A DNA stretch of 64,000 nt, taken from assembly GCF_000379425.1 (NCBI RefSeq), contig NZ_KB902238.1, positions 201 to 64,200 on the forward strand, given 5' to 3'. This document shows, piece by piece, positions 18,249 to 27,625 of the stretch. A model generated the notes under the pieces. It saw only the letters and a list, made by a program, of their open reading frames with translations. It was not told the DNA's origin and did no database searches. This DNA is from Corynebacterium lubricantis DSM 45231 (GTDB lineage Bacteria; Actinomycetota; Actinomycetes; Mycobacteriales; Mycobacteriaceae). The translations under genes and the position numbers were made by a program. Position 1 is the first letter of the stretch. Each line of letters starts with the position of its first letter.

Positions 18249-18338
18249 ATTAACGGTTCCAGAATGCCGAAAACCGAAGACGCCTGTTTGAGATTACCAA
18301 AGAGCGACCTCGGTTTTCGTGGAGGTTCAACCGTTAAT
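18249..18338. repeat. Palindromic element, copy B
   Basis: Outer 10-bp inverted repeat (18249-18258 with 18329-18338) and inner 10-bp repeat CGAAAACCGA/TCGGTTTTCG (18268-18277 with 18310-18319). It shares TTAACGGTT, a TGCCGAA stretch, TCGTGGAG and TCAACCGTTAATCTG with copy A. The inner arms differ from those of copy A but are still complementary. Confidence 0.75.
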
Positions 18339-18390
18339 CTGCGACGGTGGCGGGACCCTCACCCATTGAAGTGCGGATTAACCTGCAGAA

Positions 18391-20637
18391 CTAAACGGTA
18401 ACGCTAACCTCAGACGACACCTCGTCGCGCGCGAGAACCATGTTGCGCAGCGCTGGCTCGACCTCGGCGTAACCGCGGGTCTTCAGGCCACAGTCAGGGT
18501 TAACCCAGAGGCGCTCAACCGGAACGTGCTTCAGAGCAGCGCGGATGAGCTCTGCCATCTCAGCAACGGAAGGCACGCGTGGGGCGTGGATGTCCCAGAT
18601 GCCCGGGCCGATCTCGGAGTGGAAGGTCTCGTCGATGTCTTCCAGCAGCTCCATGCGGGAACGAGCTGCCTCGATGGAGGTCACGTCGGCGTCCAGGCCA
18701 GCGACGGCGTCGATGATCTGGCCGAACTCGGAGTAGCAGAGGTGGGTGTGGATCTGGGTCTCTGGTGCCGCGTTCAAGGAAACGAGGCGGAAGGAGCGCA
18801 CTGCCCAATCCAGGTACTCTGGGCGAGCGTCTGCACGCAGTGGCAAAAGTTCGCGCAGGGCTGGCTCGTCGATCTGGATGACCTTGATGCCAGCGGCTTC
18901 GAGGTCGGTGACCTCGTCGGCAAGTGCAACACCGATCTGGTCAGCGGACTCGGCCAGGGTGACGTCGTCGCGGGTAAAGGACCAGGCCAGGATGGTGACA
19001 GGGCCGGTGAGCATACCCTTAACTGGCTTGTCGGACAGGGACTGAGCGTACTTTGCCCACTCCACGGTCATTGGTGCTGGGCGGGACACGTCGCCGACAA
19101 CGATTGGTGGACGGGTGCAACGGGAGCCGTACGACTGGACCCAGCCGTTGTCGGTGGTGACAAAGCCCTCGAGGAGCTCTGCGAAGTACTGCACCATGTC
19201 GTTGCGCTCTGGCTCGCCGTGGACCAAGACGTCCAGGCCGAGGCGCTCCTGCAGTTCGATGACGGACTTCACTTCGTCGCGAAGACGCTCGTTGTAATCA
19301 GCGTCGGACAGCTCGCCGTTGCGGTGCTGGGTGCGGGCGCGACGCAGCTCGGCGGTCTGTGGGAAGGAACCGATGGTGGTGGTTGGCAGCAGCGGCAGGC
19401 CGAGGGCCTTCTGTGCTTCAACGCGCTCAGCGAACTCTGGCTGGCGCTTGACCTGGCCTTCTGGCAGCGCAGCGACGCGCTCAGCAACTGCAGGGTTGTG
19501 CAGCTTGGTGGATTCTGCGCGGGTGCGCACGGCGCGGTCGGAGCGAGCGAAAGCATCAGCGGCGTCGAAGCGACCAGCAACGAGTGCCTGGACTTCGCCG
19601 ATCTTTTCGTCGGCGAAGGAGAACCAGCCGGCGACGTCGACGGGGAGCGACTTCTCGTCGTCAAGCGTGTGTGGAACGTGCTGCAGGGACACGGAGGTGG
19701 AGACGTGCTTGGTGCCCAGCTGCTCGAGGATTTCTTCCTTCTGGCGCAGGTTGCCGGCCCAGATGTTGCGGCCGTCGATCAGGCCTGCGACCAGGGTGAT
19801 GGAATCTGGGACAGCAGCGGCGATGCGTGCTGGGTACTCAGGATCTGCGGCCAGGGTGGCTGGAGCCAGGTCGACCTGAAGTGCCTCAGGGCCAGCTGCG
19901 ACAACAGCTGCAAGGCCCTCGCGCAGGGAACCATAAGGAGTGGTCAGGTAGACGTTTGGACGGTCTTCGGAGCCGAGCAGCTCGGTCCATGCCTCGCCGG
20001 CAAGCTTGGCCAGCTCGGCGTCTTCGACCTCGATGTCAGCGGTGAGGATTGGCTCGGCAACCTGCACCCACTCGACACCAGCAGCCTTCAGCTCCTGGAA
20101 GACGGAGGCGTAGGCGGCGGTGAGCTCGTCGAGACGCGAAAAATCGATTGGCTTGGACAGCGCGAGCAGGGTGATTGGGCCGACCAGGTAAGGGCGAACG
20201 GTGTGGCCTGCGGCGCGAGCTTCCTCGACGATGCGCAGGATGCGGGATGCGTCTGGGTGGAAGGCGTCGCCGGAGAGTTCTGGCACGAGGTAGTGGTAGT
20301 TGGTGTCGAACCACTTGGTCATCTCGAGCGGGTTGCGCTCGTCGGTGCCGCGGCACAGGGCGAACTCTTCGTCGAGGTCAGCGGCAGAAAGCACACCGAC
20401 GGTCAGTGCGGTCTCGAGCACCTGGTCGTAGTAGGCAACGTCGGCCGGGATGGTGTAGTCCTCGGTCAGGCCGAGATCGCGCAGGCGGTTGTAGGTGTCA
20501 ATGCGCAGGGCGTGCGTGGTGGAGAGGAAAGTCTCCTGGTCGATACGGCCAGCCCAGTAGGATTCGAGCGCGCGCTTGAGCTCGCGGTTGCGGCCGATGC
20601 GAGGGTAACCCTCGATGGTTGCATGAGGAAAAGTCAT
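18391..20637 (-). CDS. metE: Cobalamin-independent methionine synthase MetE
   Basis: 748 aa from ATG 20637 (MTFPHATIEGYPRIGRNREL), preceded by AAAGGA. The C-terminal catalytic half contains TTTIGSFPQT, the VHGEPERNDMVQYF segment, IQIDEPALRE, and the zinc ligands in HTHLCYSEF and NPDCGLKTR. It transfers methyl from 5-methyl-THF (triglutamate) to homocysteine. Downstream of metF on the same strand, with an 84-base gap. No cobalamin riboswitch was recognised upstream. Confidence 0.95.
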   Translation of the reverse strand: MTFPHATIEGYPRIGRNRELKRALESYWAGRIDQETFLSTTHALRIDTYNRLRDLGLTEDYTIPADVAYYDQVLETALTVGVLSAADLDEEFALCRGTDERNPLEMTKWFDTNYHYLVPELSGDAFHPDASRILRIVEEARAAGHTVRPYLVGPITLLALSKPIDFSRLDELTAAYASVFQELKAAGVEWVQVAEPILTADIEVEDAELAKLAGEAWTELLGSEDRPNVYLTTPYGSLREGLAAVVAAGPEALQVDLAPATLAADPEYPARIAAAVPDSITLVAGLIDGRNIWAGNLRQKEEILEQLGTKHVSTSVSLQHVPHTLDDEKSLPVDVAGWFSFADEKIGEVQALVAGRFDAADAFARSDRAVRTRAESTKLHNPAVAERVAALPEGQVKRQPEFAERVEAQKALGLPLLPTTTIGSFPQTAELRRARTQHRNGELSDADYNERLRDEVKSVIELQERLGLDVLVHGEPERNDMVQYFAELLEGFVTTDNGWVQSYGSRCTRPPIVVGDVSRPAPMTVEWAKYAQSLSDKPVKGMLTGPVTILAWSFTRDDVTLAESADQIGVALADEVTDLEAAGIKVIQIDEPALRELLPLRADARPEYLDWAVRSFRLVSLNAAPETQIHTHLCYSEFGQIIDAVAGLDADVTSIEAARSRMELLEDIDETFHSEIGPGIWDIHAPRVPSVAEMAELIRAALKHVPVERLWVNPDCGLKTRGYAEVEPALRNMVLARDEVSSEVSVTV

Positions 20638-20721
20638 GAAAGGAAGTCCTTTGTGAAGGAGTCGATTAACAAGTGTCTTGTTCTGCAATCCTGCGGAGGC
20701 TTCCGGTTCGTGCAGTGCTAG

Positions 20722-21699
20722 CTAGCTTTCAAGCTTGCTAGCGTTCGGGTTCGGGATGCCGATGCGATTCAGAAGATCCTGAGTCACTTCGACGTTGTTG
20801 TGGGTGTAGATGTGTAGTCCGCCGGCTCCGCCGTCCACAATGGTGCGGGCCAGCTCTACGGTCATCTGCATGCCCTCTTCGTACTCGTCCGTGGCGGCCT
20901 GCATTCGCTTGACCACCCGGTCGGGGACGCTGATTCCCGACAGCACGCCCATGCGCTCAGCCCGCTTCAGGCTGGTCATAGGCATGATGCCAGGAATCAA
21001 CGGGATCCGTACGCCGGCCATGCGCGCCTTTTCCACGAAGCGTAGGTAGTCCTCGGCGTCGAAGAAGAGTTGGGTGATGGCGAAATCGGCACCCAGGCGC
21101 TGCTTCGCCAGCAGCACATCCAGGTCCTCGTCGGGCCCGGAGGACTCGGCGTGGCCGGAGGGGTAACAGGCCACGGAGATGGCCAGGTTGCCTGCTGCCA
21201 GGCGCCATTCCTCCTCGTGCTCGATCTCGCGGATGAGTTTGACTAGGTCGGTCGCGTGCTGGAGATGGTCGGCAGGCAACGATGTCTCACCCTCAGGCAG
21301 GTCACCGCGCAGGGCGATGAAGCCGCGCACGCCTGCGTCGAGAAGCGTGTGAATCCACTCGGTGAGCTCCTCGCGAGTGCCAGCCGTGCAGGCCAGGTGC
21401 GCGATGGTGCGTGCGGAAGTCTCGCGGCTGATGCGCGAGATGAAGTTGGCGGTGCCCTCCAGCCAGTGCGAACGTGCCGAGCTGGTCACCGAAATGTAGT
21501 CCGGCTTGTACGCATTGAGCGTGGCCAACAGGCGCTCGATTTTCTCCTCGTCCGCGTCGTGGCGCGGCGGGATCACCTCGAAGCTCAAGGCGAGGCGGCG
21601 GCGCTTGGGCGCCTCCGGGGCGGGTTCGTCGAGGGAGTCGAGCGGGGCCGATGCAGAAAGCCGAGCTGACAGCCGCGACGACGAAAATGTGGCAGACAC
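20722..21699 (-). CDS. metF: Methylenetetrahydrofolate reductase MetF
   Basis: About 325 aa. The flavin TIM barrel is marked by LSFEVIPPRHDADEEK, YISVTSSARS, HLACTAGTREEL, FIALRGDLPEG, SVACYPSGH and FAITQLFFD. It makes the 5-methyl-THF used by MetE. The GTG at 21699 (VSATFSSSRL) is chosen because AAAGGA lies about 9 bases before it; the 70 residues further upstream in frame look non-coding. Confidence 0.92.
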   Translation of the reverse strand: MSATFSSSRLSARLSASAPLDSLDEPAPEAPKRRRLALSFEVIPPRHDADEEKIERLLATLNAYKPDYISVTSSARSHWLEGTANFISRISRETSARTIAHLACTAGTREELTEWIHTLLDAGVRGFIALRGDLPEGETSLPADHLQHATDLVKLIREIEHEEEWRLAAGNLAISVACYPSGHAESSGPDEDLDVLLAKQRLGADFAITQLFFDAEDYLRFVEKARMAGVRIPLIPGIMPMTSLKRAERMGVLSGISVPDRVVKRMQAATDEYEEGMQMTVELARTIVDGGAGGLHIYTHNNVEVTQDLLNRIGIPNPNASKLES

Positions 21700-21986
21700 T
21701 TTCAAGTGTCCTTTCAAGTCAAGATGTTCGTCGTGTAGTTGTCGCGGCCGGGCTCGGCACTTGCGTTGGAGAGAATCTAACCCAGCAGCAATATGGAGTT
21801 CAATTGAAAACAATTGGTGTGACCAGCAATTATGTCGCTGACTAGCAGTTTCGACATGAATATAATTCGCGTCACACCGTTGATTTGAACACCTCTCCCT
21901 CACTGTCAAACACCGGTATTCTTGGATTTACGTACAGTGATAAATTGACACAGCTCGACTGAAAGATCGAAGAAAGTAGGTCCACA
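21700..21986. promoter_or_regulatory. Divergent promoter region of metF and the 21987 gene
   Basis: No gene. It includes an AT-rich double CAATTG (21801-21806 and 21811-21816) and an 8-bp inverted repeat GGTGTGAC/GTCACACC (21816-21823 with 21871-21878). No TAGAC-N6-GTCTA McbR box and no recognisable riboswitch were seen. Confidence 0.4.
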
Positions 21987-22736
21987 ATGAATCTGGCACT
22001 GATTAGGCAGGGCTACTCCGTCGCCCGCGATGTTTTGGATACCGTGAACGACTATCGCGAGCAGAAGCAGCGCGAGGCATTCGACGCGCTGCAGGAGGCC
22101 GCTGACAACTTCGACGCCGATGAGCTGCGCGAGCGTGGACAAGATCTTTTCGACGAGTCCCGCCGCGAAGCCGGCAAGCTCACCCAGGCCGCACATCGTC
22201 GCCTGGATAAGACTCGCGCTACGATCGCCGACCGCGCCCAGGACGCATCCAAGCAGGTAGAGGCACGCGCAACGCAGGTTGCGGATAAGGTCACCGGCAA
22301 GGAAGCCAAGCGCGAGAAGCGTCGCAAGAACACCCGCCGTGCGCTGTCCGCCGTGGGTATTGTGGCGCTGCTGTCCGCGATCGCCGCGGCCGTGTACTAC
22401 TTCTTCTTCGCTTCCGATAACAAGCAGAAGGAAGAGCGCACCACCCCTCCACGCGTCGAGGAGCACTCCACCGAGAAGGACTCCAAGCTGGTCTACTCCA
22501 CCACTTCCGACAAGGCTGCGGAGAAGGCTTCCGCAGGACCACTTGGCGAAGAGCCTGCCGAGCGCGACGAGGAACTCCTGGAATCCCTCGAGGAGCAGCT
22601 GGAAACGCTTGCCGACGATGGCGGCGCCGCAGACGACCTGAAGGAAGAGGGCAAGGACGCAGCGTCTGATCCAACCGCTTTCTACCGCGACGATTTCAGC
22701 GATGAATTCAACAAGAAGGACAACGAAGGCAACTAA
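21987..22736 (+). CDS. Single-span membrane protein with coiled coil
   Basis: 249 aa, no enzyme family recognised. Residues 20-115 form a charged, Ala/Glu/Arg-rich amphipathic coiled-coil region resembling apolipoprotein-like or YtxH-like repeats. Then comes a basic stretch (KEAKREKRRKNTRR), one membrane helix near 123-142 (AVGIVALLSAIAAAVYYFFF) and an acidic, probably external, tail. A cell-envelope role is plausible but unproven. It has its own terminator. Confidence 0.75.
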   Translation: MNLALIRQGYSVARDVLDTVNDYREQKQREAFDALQEAADNFDADELRERGQDLFDESRREAGKLTQAAHRRLDKTRATIADRAQDASKQVEARATQVADKVTGKEAKREKRRKNTRRALSAVGIVALLSAIAAAVYYFFFASDNKQKEERTTPPRVEEHSTEKDSKLVYSTTSDKAAEKASAGPLGEEPAERDEELLESLEEQLETLADDGGAADDLKEEGKDAASDPTAFYRDDFSDEFNKKDNEGN

Positions 22737-22752
22737 GCCCTAAACGCTTCTG

Positions 22753-22790
22753 GCCCCCGTGCGAACCGACTCGGTCCGAGCGGGGCTTTT
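22753..22790 (+). terminator. Terminator after the 21987 gene
   Basis: GC-rich hairpin (CCCCG...GCGGGG with an inner ACCG/CGGT stem) followed by TTTT. Confidence 0.7.
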
Positions 22791-22827
22791 GTCTAACCCA
22801 AGCAGGTCCAATCGGCGGGTTCAGCCG

Positions 22828-24349
22828 TCATCTAGTGCCGTAAACTCCTTGATAGGCATCAAATATCGATGAATCAAAATCCTTTGTCAATGTGCCTTGA
22901 GTTACTGCCGACAAGGGGGTCAAAGCCCGGCCATCACCTTGTTCGGGCAATGCGTGGTTAGGAGCCAACCACCACTGAGTCATCGAGGCTGCCATACGCA
23001 CTTGATCTGTTTCTTGACATTTATGGCGCATAGCCTGGTTTATCTCAGCGACCACTGGATGCACTGCACCATCCACAAACTGAAAGTTTGGGTAGTACGT
23101 CGTGTCACCCAAGGGAAAGAAAATTACTACACCGTAGTCCCGGTACGATTTCAGCATCTGACGTGGACTTTTGATCTGTTTGCGTTTCTCGACAGGAAAA
23201 TCTGCGCTGTAAAATTTGTCTACACTGAGGAGTCTCCGAACAATTGCCGCAGACCCCGTTTCGACCCAATCAAGAAGACTTCCAGCCAACATTGGCGACT
23301 TGTCAAGTGAAAATTTCTCATCCCAAATCGGATTGTCTTCCCATTTCTCGGGAAAACCAGCGTCCCGCAGGTCAAGACTCAATTCACGGCACTTCTCTAC
23401 TACGAACGAAACAATTTCTAGTATTTGTTTATCATCCGGCGAGACGCTTAGAAGCGTGTATCGAAGAGCAAGTAGGAGTCCATAAAGACGATTGTTTACA
23501 TGCTGGTCGGATAAGTCAGCCAGCACCTCACCTACTTGTACCGCTGAAATTCGCGGACTACTAAGCACAACATCAAAGATCAAAGACGCGATTCCAAATT
23601 CGCGAATAGTGGCGGCAAAGGTTCCGAGCATGACGAAAACTGTTCAGCCAATTGCTCAATACCTCAGTTTCGCCGACCAACCTTCCCTCTTTGTTCTGAC
23701 GGCTTACCTGAAGTCGATCTGCAATGACGCGCTTGTCCTCTTGGGGCATAAGGTCGAAGAATCGACTAAGCGCTCCGAATGACATGACCTCAGTTGCTAC
23801 CCAAAGAGGTAGATGGGGGCCATACTTTTCACGAAAGTGCTGCACAAAAGAAGACTTTGCGCGTTTTTCAAGTCGATCATATTCTTCGATCCACTCCTCA
23901 TACGTCGGCAGGATTCTAGGTTCGCCGTTTTCATCTTGAGTCACCATCTCGAAGAGGTCGGGCTTTCGATGAATAAACGGGTCTACCTTTCCCATCCTGT
24001 GACTAACAAAGAAACGAAACGCCACTTCTACAGCGCTGAGAACGCTTCCTAGACGTGTCCGCAATTCGTCATCGAATTTGTAAATCTCAACAATTTTGGA
24101 AAGAGATGTTCCTTCCACAAATGTTTCAAGGCGGATCTCACGTCCTAAGTCGTCCTCGCTGGGGGCCGGAGGCCGAGGAACTTCACGAAATGGGTACCAA
24201 TACCCCGAAAGCCGGTAGTATCCGTACCGCTCAAGTTCTCTATATGCGACAGACGCGTTCCCACAGTCCATCCCACGCTCCACTAGTTGGCTTACCTGTT
24301 GAGGAAGAGTGAAATGTGGCTTGCCATAAACGCTATCCGCCGTCATCAT
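22828..24349 (-). pseudogene. Abi_2-type abortive infection gene, frameshifted
   Basis: The first part (24349-23573, 258 aa) matches Abi_2/AbiD-AbiF proteins: RELERYGYYRLSGYWYPFRE, IVEIYKFDDELR, AVEVAFRFFVSHRMG, and SFRHARNLCRHYSRIWNRVF. It stops at once after the last motif. In the next frame the protein continues (VVLSSPRIS..NRLYGLLLALRYTLLSV, typical of the Abi_2 end) for about 250 more residues to 22828. The break falls on a 7-bp tandem duplication (23572-23578 and 23579-23585); removing one copy restores a single frame of roughly 505 aa. The extra C-terminal region (FQFVDGAVHPVVAEIN, WWLAPNHAL) resembles an antitoxin-type domain. The gene is AT-rich, which suggests transfer. Confidence 0.8.
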
Positions 24350-24505
24350 AAAAATGACATCCCCCAGAAAAGAACAATGCCCGCGTCCTCTATCCAGAAG
24401 AGCGGGCCTGTCATGTTGCCTTTAGACTACCTCACAGTTAAGAAAGCTGATAGCCCAGAATTCACATAATGTTTCAATTTTCCCCTGAATAGGGGACCGC
24501 CGAGC

Positions 24506-25447
24506 CTATCCCTGCAGGAACGCCTCCAGTTTTTCAGCGCCGTCAACGGCCAGCGGGGTAGGTGGCTCGGCGAATGCCAATTCCAGCAGCAGGATCTGGT
24601 TCTCGCGCACGGCCGTGATCGCGTCGGCACCTGGCAGTGTTGTCACTGCATCGACCGCGCCCGACTCGCCCGAGTGCAGGAGCAGGATCACATCGGGATT
24701 CGCCGCCACGAGTTGTTCCGCGCTGATCTCAAAGACGCGGTCCTGCTGGTCACCGAACACGTTGGTCAGCCCGACGGAGGTCACTACCGGGTTCGACATG
24801 GAATCCTTGCCGTAGGCATACATGGTGGCACCCTCAATGCCGGGGTACACCACGGCCACGGTCTTGCCCTCCCCTGCTGTCTGATCCAGGGCGGCGACGC
24901 GGGAAGCCACGTCCTCTTTGAGGGATTCGGCGCGGGAGCTTTCGTCGAAAAGCGTGGCGTAGAGGTCAATCTGGTCGTTGACGTCCTCGATTGAGGCGTC
25001 GTGGACCTCGCCGCAGAACCCGGGTTCGTTGATGACGGGCACGTCGCTGACAGTGTCGGCGCTGACGGAATTGCTGTAGCCGATGATGAGGTCGGGGCTC
25101 TCGGCCATGACGGCTTCCTTGGAGATCTCGAGGTGGCCGGAGGTGTTCAAGCGATCGGAAAGCGTGGGGATGTCAGCGAGCTGAGCGTTGGTCTCATCGT
25201 CGAAATACACCTCGGGGAAAAAGCCCGCCTTCGCCACCACGCGGTCAAGAACTCCCAGTTGAGAGAGGGTTTCAACCGAGGACGCATCCTGGAGCACGAC
25301 GCGCTCGGGAGCCGCATCGAGGCTAAAAGTGTTGCCACAATTCTCCACGGTAATGGCCGCGTCCGATGCCTCTGAGGAAGTGGTACAGCCGGTCAGGCCA
25401 AGCGCGAGAGCGGGAGCGAGGATGAGAACAGGCACAATCTTTTTCAT
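24506..25447 (-). CDS. Siderophore-type ABC transporter substrate-binding lipoprotein
   Basis: 313 aa. Lipoprotein signal MKKIVPVLILAPALALGLTG then Cys. The mature protein is a FepB/BtuF-like (cluster A-II) binding protein: PERVVLQDASSVETLSQLG, AESPDLIIGYSNS and AANPDVILLLHSG. It captures an iron chelate, heme, cobalamin or another metal complex outside the cell. Start overlaps the ATPase stop. Last gene of a permease-ATPase-binding protein operon. Confidence 0.9.
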   Translation of the reverse strand: MKKIVPVLILAPALALGLTGCTTSSEASDAAITVENCGNTFSLDAAPERVVLQDASSVETLSQLGVLDRVVAKAGFFPEVYFDDETNAQLADIPTLSDRLNTSGHLEISKEAVMAESPDLIIGYSNSVSADTVSDVPVINEPGFCGEVHDASIEDVNDQIDLYATLFDESSRAESLKEDVASRVAALDQTAGEGKTVAVVYPGIEGATMYAYGKDSMSNPVVTSVGLTNVFGDQQDRVFEISAEQLVAANPDVILLLHSGESGAVDAVTTLPGADAITAVRENQILLLELAFAEPPTPLAVDGAEKLEAFLQG

Positions 25448-26160
25448 GGTTGGAGCCTTTCAAATTGGAGGTGATCGCGAGTACGTGTGACGGCGACGTT
25501 GTAAACGGGTTCAAGGATGGCAGGAACAAGGACCTGATCCGGCGGACCCGAGGCGACGATCTTGCCGTAGTTGAGCAAATAGACGTGATCGCAGTACTCG
25601 AGCGCCGCGTTGAGGTCGTGTAACACCACGGTGACGCTGCCCTGGTAGTGGGAAATACTGTGGAAAACATCCAGCGTGTAGCGGATGTCGAGGTGGTTGG
25701 TGGGCTCGTCGAGAAGCATGTGTGGCGTGTCTTGGGCGAACGCGCGTGCGATCATGGCGCGCTGGCGCTCGCCGCCGGACAACGTGGGCAGAAAGCGCGT
25801 GGCCAATTCGGTCAGGCCGACCTGTTCGAGGGCTTCGAGGACTTTGGTTTCGTTATTGTCGCGGTGCGGGAGGCGGCCGAGTCGGACCACCTCCGCCACG
25901 GTCATCTGCGGCGGTTCGTCGTTGTCTTGGCTGACCACGGACAGGCTCTTCGCGATGTCGCGCGCGGAGAGTTTCTTTAGCAGCGAACCATTGATCAGCA
26001 CCTCGCCTGCGGTGGGTTGAAGCGCGCCGAAGAGGCAGCGCAGCAAGGTGGTTTTGCCGGAGCCGTTGGGCCCGACAAGTCCGGTGATGCCGTGGTCGGG
26101 GATGTCTAAGTCGATGCCGTGCAGGATGGATTTGAAGCTGAGGTCGCGGGTGGTGATCAT
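25444..26160 (-). CDS. Siderophore-type ABC transporter ATPase
   Basis: 238 aa from ATG 26160 (MITTRDLSFKSILHGIDLD). Walker A GPNGSGKTT, Q-loop SVVSQDNDE, signature LSGGERQR, Walker B HMLLDEPTNHLD and VVLHDLNAA place it with FepC/FecE ATPases. The longer frame to 26427 lies inside the permease gene and is rejected. Overlaps both neighbours by 4 bases. Confidence 0.93.
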   Translation of the reverse strand: MITTRDLSFKSILHGIDLDIPDHGITGLVGPNGSGKTTLLRCLFGALQPTAGEVLINGSLLKKLSARDIAKSLSVVSQDNDEPPQMTVAEVVRLGRLPHRDNNETKVLEALEQVGLTELATRFLPTLSGGERQRAMIARAFAQDTPHMLLDEPTNHLDIRYTLDVFHSISHYQGSVTVVLHDLNAALEYCDHVYLLNYGKIVASGPPDQVLVPAILEPVYNVAVTRTRDHLQFERLQP

Positions 26161-27221
26161 GACGCGGCCCCCATGCGGCGCACGAGCAGCAGCAGGAAAG
26201 GCGCTCCGACCAGAGCGGTGAGGATGCCGATGGGGATCTCCTGTGGGGCGAGCAGGGTGCGCGCGGCGATGTCGGCCGCTATGAGCAGCGTGGCACCGAG
26301 CAAGGCCGCGACGGGCAGGAGATGGCGGTGCGCTCCCCCGACGAGGCGGCGCGCGGCGTGCGGAACGACAAGCCCGATAAACCCAATCGACCCGGCCATG
26401 GCGACGACCGCGCCGACAATGATGCACACGAGAATGACCAGCCCGGCGCGCAGTCGGTCTGGGTTGATCCCGAGGGTGAGTGCCGCATCATCACCTATGG
26501 TCAGGGCATCGATGTTGCGGCCGAGCAGCGTGAGTATGACGGTCACCAGTACAACGACAAGGAGCGTTGCGACGAGCACCTGGTTCCATTGCGCCAGCCC
26601 CAAGGAACCGAGCAGCCAGAACATCACGGAGCGCGAGCCCTCAGCGGAATCCGAGGCGAAAATCAGAAAGGAAGTGAGTGCGGAGAGCGCATACCCAACG
26701 GCAACGCCGGCCATGAGCAGGCGGATGGAGGTGAGGCGACCACCCGCTCGGGCGACGGCAAACATGAGGGCAGCAGCGAGAGCCGCGCCGACGAAGGCAG
26801 ACCCCTGCAGCGCGAACTCGCCGAAGCCCGCGCCGACTCCGAAGAGGATCGCGAGCGCGGCACCAGTGCTGGCACCGGAGTTGATCCCCAGGATGTAGGG
26901 GTCGGCGAGCAAATTGCGCACCACTGCTTGGAGCACTGTCCCGGCGACGGCAAGACCTGCGCCCACCGCAACACCCAAGATGATGCGTGGTGCGCGGATG
27001 TCCCAGACGATCGCATTGGCGGTGTCAAGGTCGCTCGGGAGGGGGCGATTCAGCAGGTTGTGGCCCAGGACGGACAAAGTGTCGCGGAGGGGAACCGACG
27101 TGGGACCTAAAATAAGACCAGCAAAACACGTGACGACGAGGGCCGCCACCAGAATGCTGGACCACACCAAAGTGCGGCGCTGATGCGCGGCGAAGCCGAG
27201 CTTGTCCTGGGTGGGGGTCAC
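26157..27221 (-). CDS. FecCD-family ABC transporter permease
   Basis: 354 aa with about nine to ten membrane helices. FecCD/BtuC signatures are present: WDIRAPRIILGVAVGAGLAVAG, LADPYILGINSGASTGA, MAGSIGFIGLVVPHAARRLVG and EIPIGILTALVGAPFLLLL. A single permease gene implies a homodimer. First gene of the uptake operon; divergent from the ArsR-type regulator. Confidence 0.93.
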   Translation of the reverse strand: MTPTQDKLGFAAHQRRTLVWSSILVAALVVTCFAGLILGPTSVPLRDTLSVLGHNLLNRPLPSDLDTANAIVWDIRAPRIILGVAVGAGLAVAGTVLQAVVRNLLADPYILGINSGASTGAALAILFGVGAGFGEFALQGSAFVGAALAAALMFAVARAGGRLTSIRLLMAGVAVGYALSALTSFLIFASDSAEGSRSVMFWLLGSLGLAQWNQVLVATLLVVVLVTVILTLLGRNIDALTIGDDAALTLGINPDRLRAGLVILVCIIVGAVVAMAGSIGFIGLVVPHAARRLVGGAHRHLLPVAALLGATLLIAADIAARTLLAPQEIPIGILTALVGAPFLLLLVRRMGAAS

Positions 27222-27297
27222 CCAGCTAGATTATCAAACGATCAATTGAATATATGAGTTAATCCGAGACTGGATAGACTCTGGAATAATAGGGCTT

Positions 27298-27603
27298 ATG
27301 ACTGATTTGGACCGCAACCTCGCCATTGCCGAGGGGTGGTCTCCCACTTTCAAGATCATGGGCGATCCCACTCGGCTCAAGCTACTCAGCGCTATCCATT
27401 TCGCAGGCCAACATAAGCTGACGGTCAGTGAGCTTGCCGAGGCAACAGGACTGCGAGTGGCCACTACCTCGGCTGCATTGCGCTCGATGGAGACCGCGAG
27501 AATTGTCAGTTGCGCGCGCGATGGTCGCACCATGCGCTACGGCATTGCCGACGATCGCGTACACCGGTTATTGCACGAAATAGGCGCTGGCCATAGCTAT
27601 TAG
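27298..27603 (+). CDS. ArsR-family regulator
   Basis: 101 aa winged helix: MGDPTRLKLLSAIHF, then VSELAEATGLRVATTSAALRSME as recognition helices. It lacks the ELCVCDL cysteine motif of As/Cd sensors, but its C-terminal helix is His-rich (His89, His93, His99 with Asp85/86), suggesting metal sensing at helix 5. It is divergent from the importer by 76 bases, so it probably controls it. Sensed metal unknown. No DtxR-type box was seen in the gap. Confidence 0.8.
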   Translation: MTDLDRNLAIAEGWSPTFKIMGDPTRLKLLSAIHFAGQHKLTVSELAEATGLRVATTSAALRSMETARIVSCARDGRTMRYGIADDRVHRLLHEIGAGHSY

Positions 27604-27625
27604 GAAGCTTGGTAATCTCACACGC

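Noticed and set aside
18526..20721. 731-residue frame opposite metE
   Set aside because: Antisense shadow of metE caused by high GC third positions; composition is unlike protein.
20716..20742. GCTAGC palindromes at the metF end
   Set aside because: They coincide with the last metF codons and stop; no U-tract, so not a convincing terminator.
21700..21986. Cobalamin or SAM riboswitch before metF
   Set aside because: Looked for because metE/metF are common targets; no conserved core sequence found.
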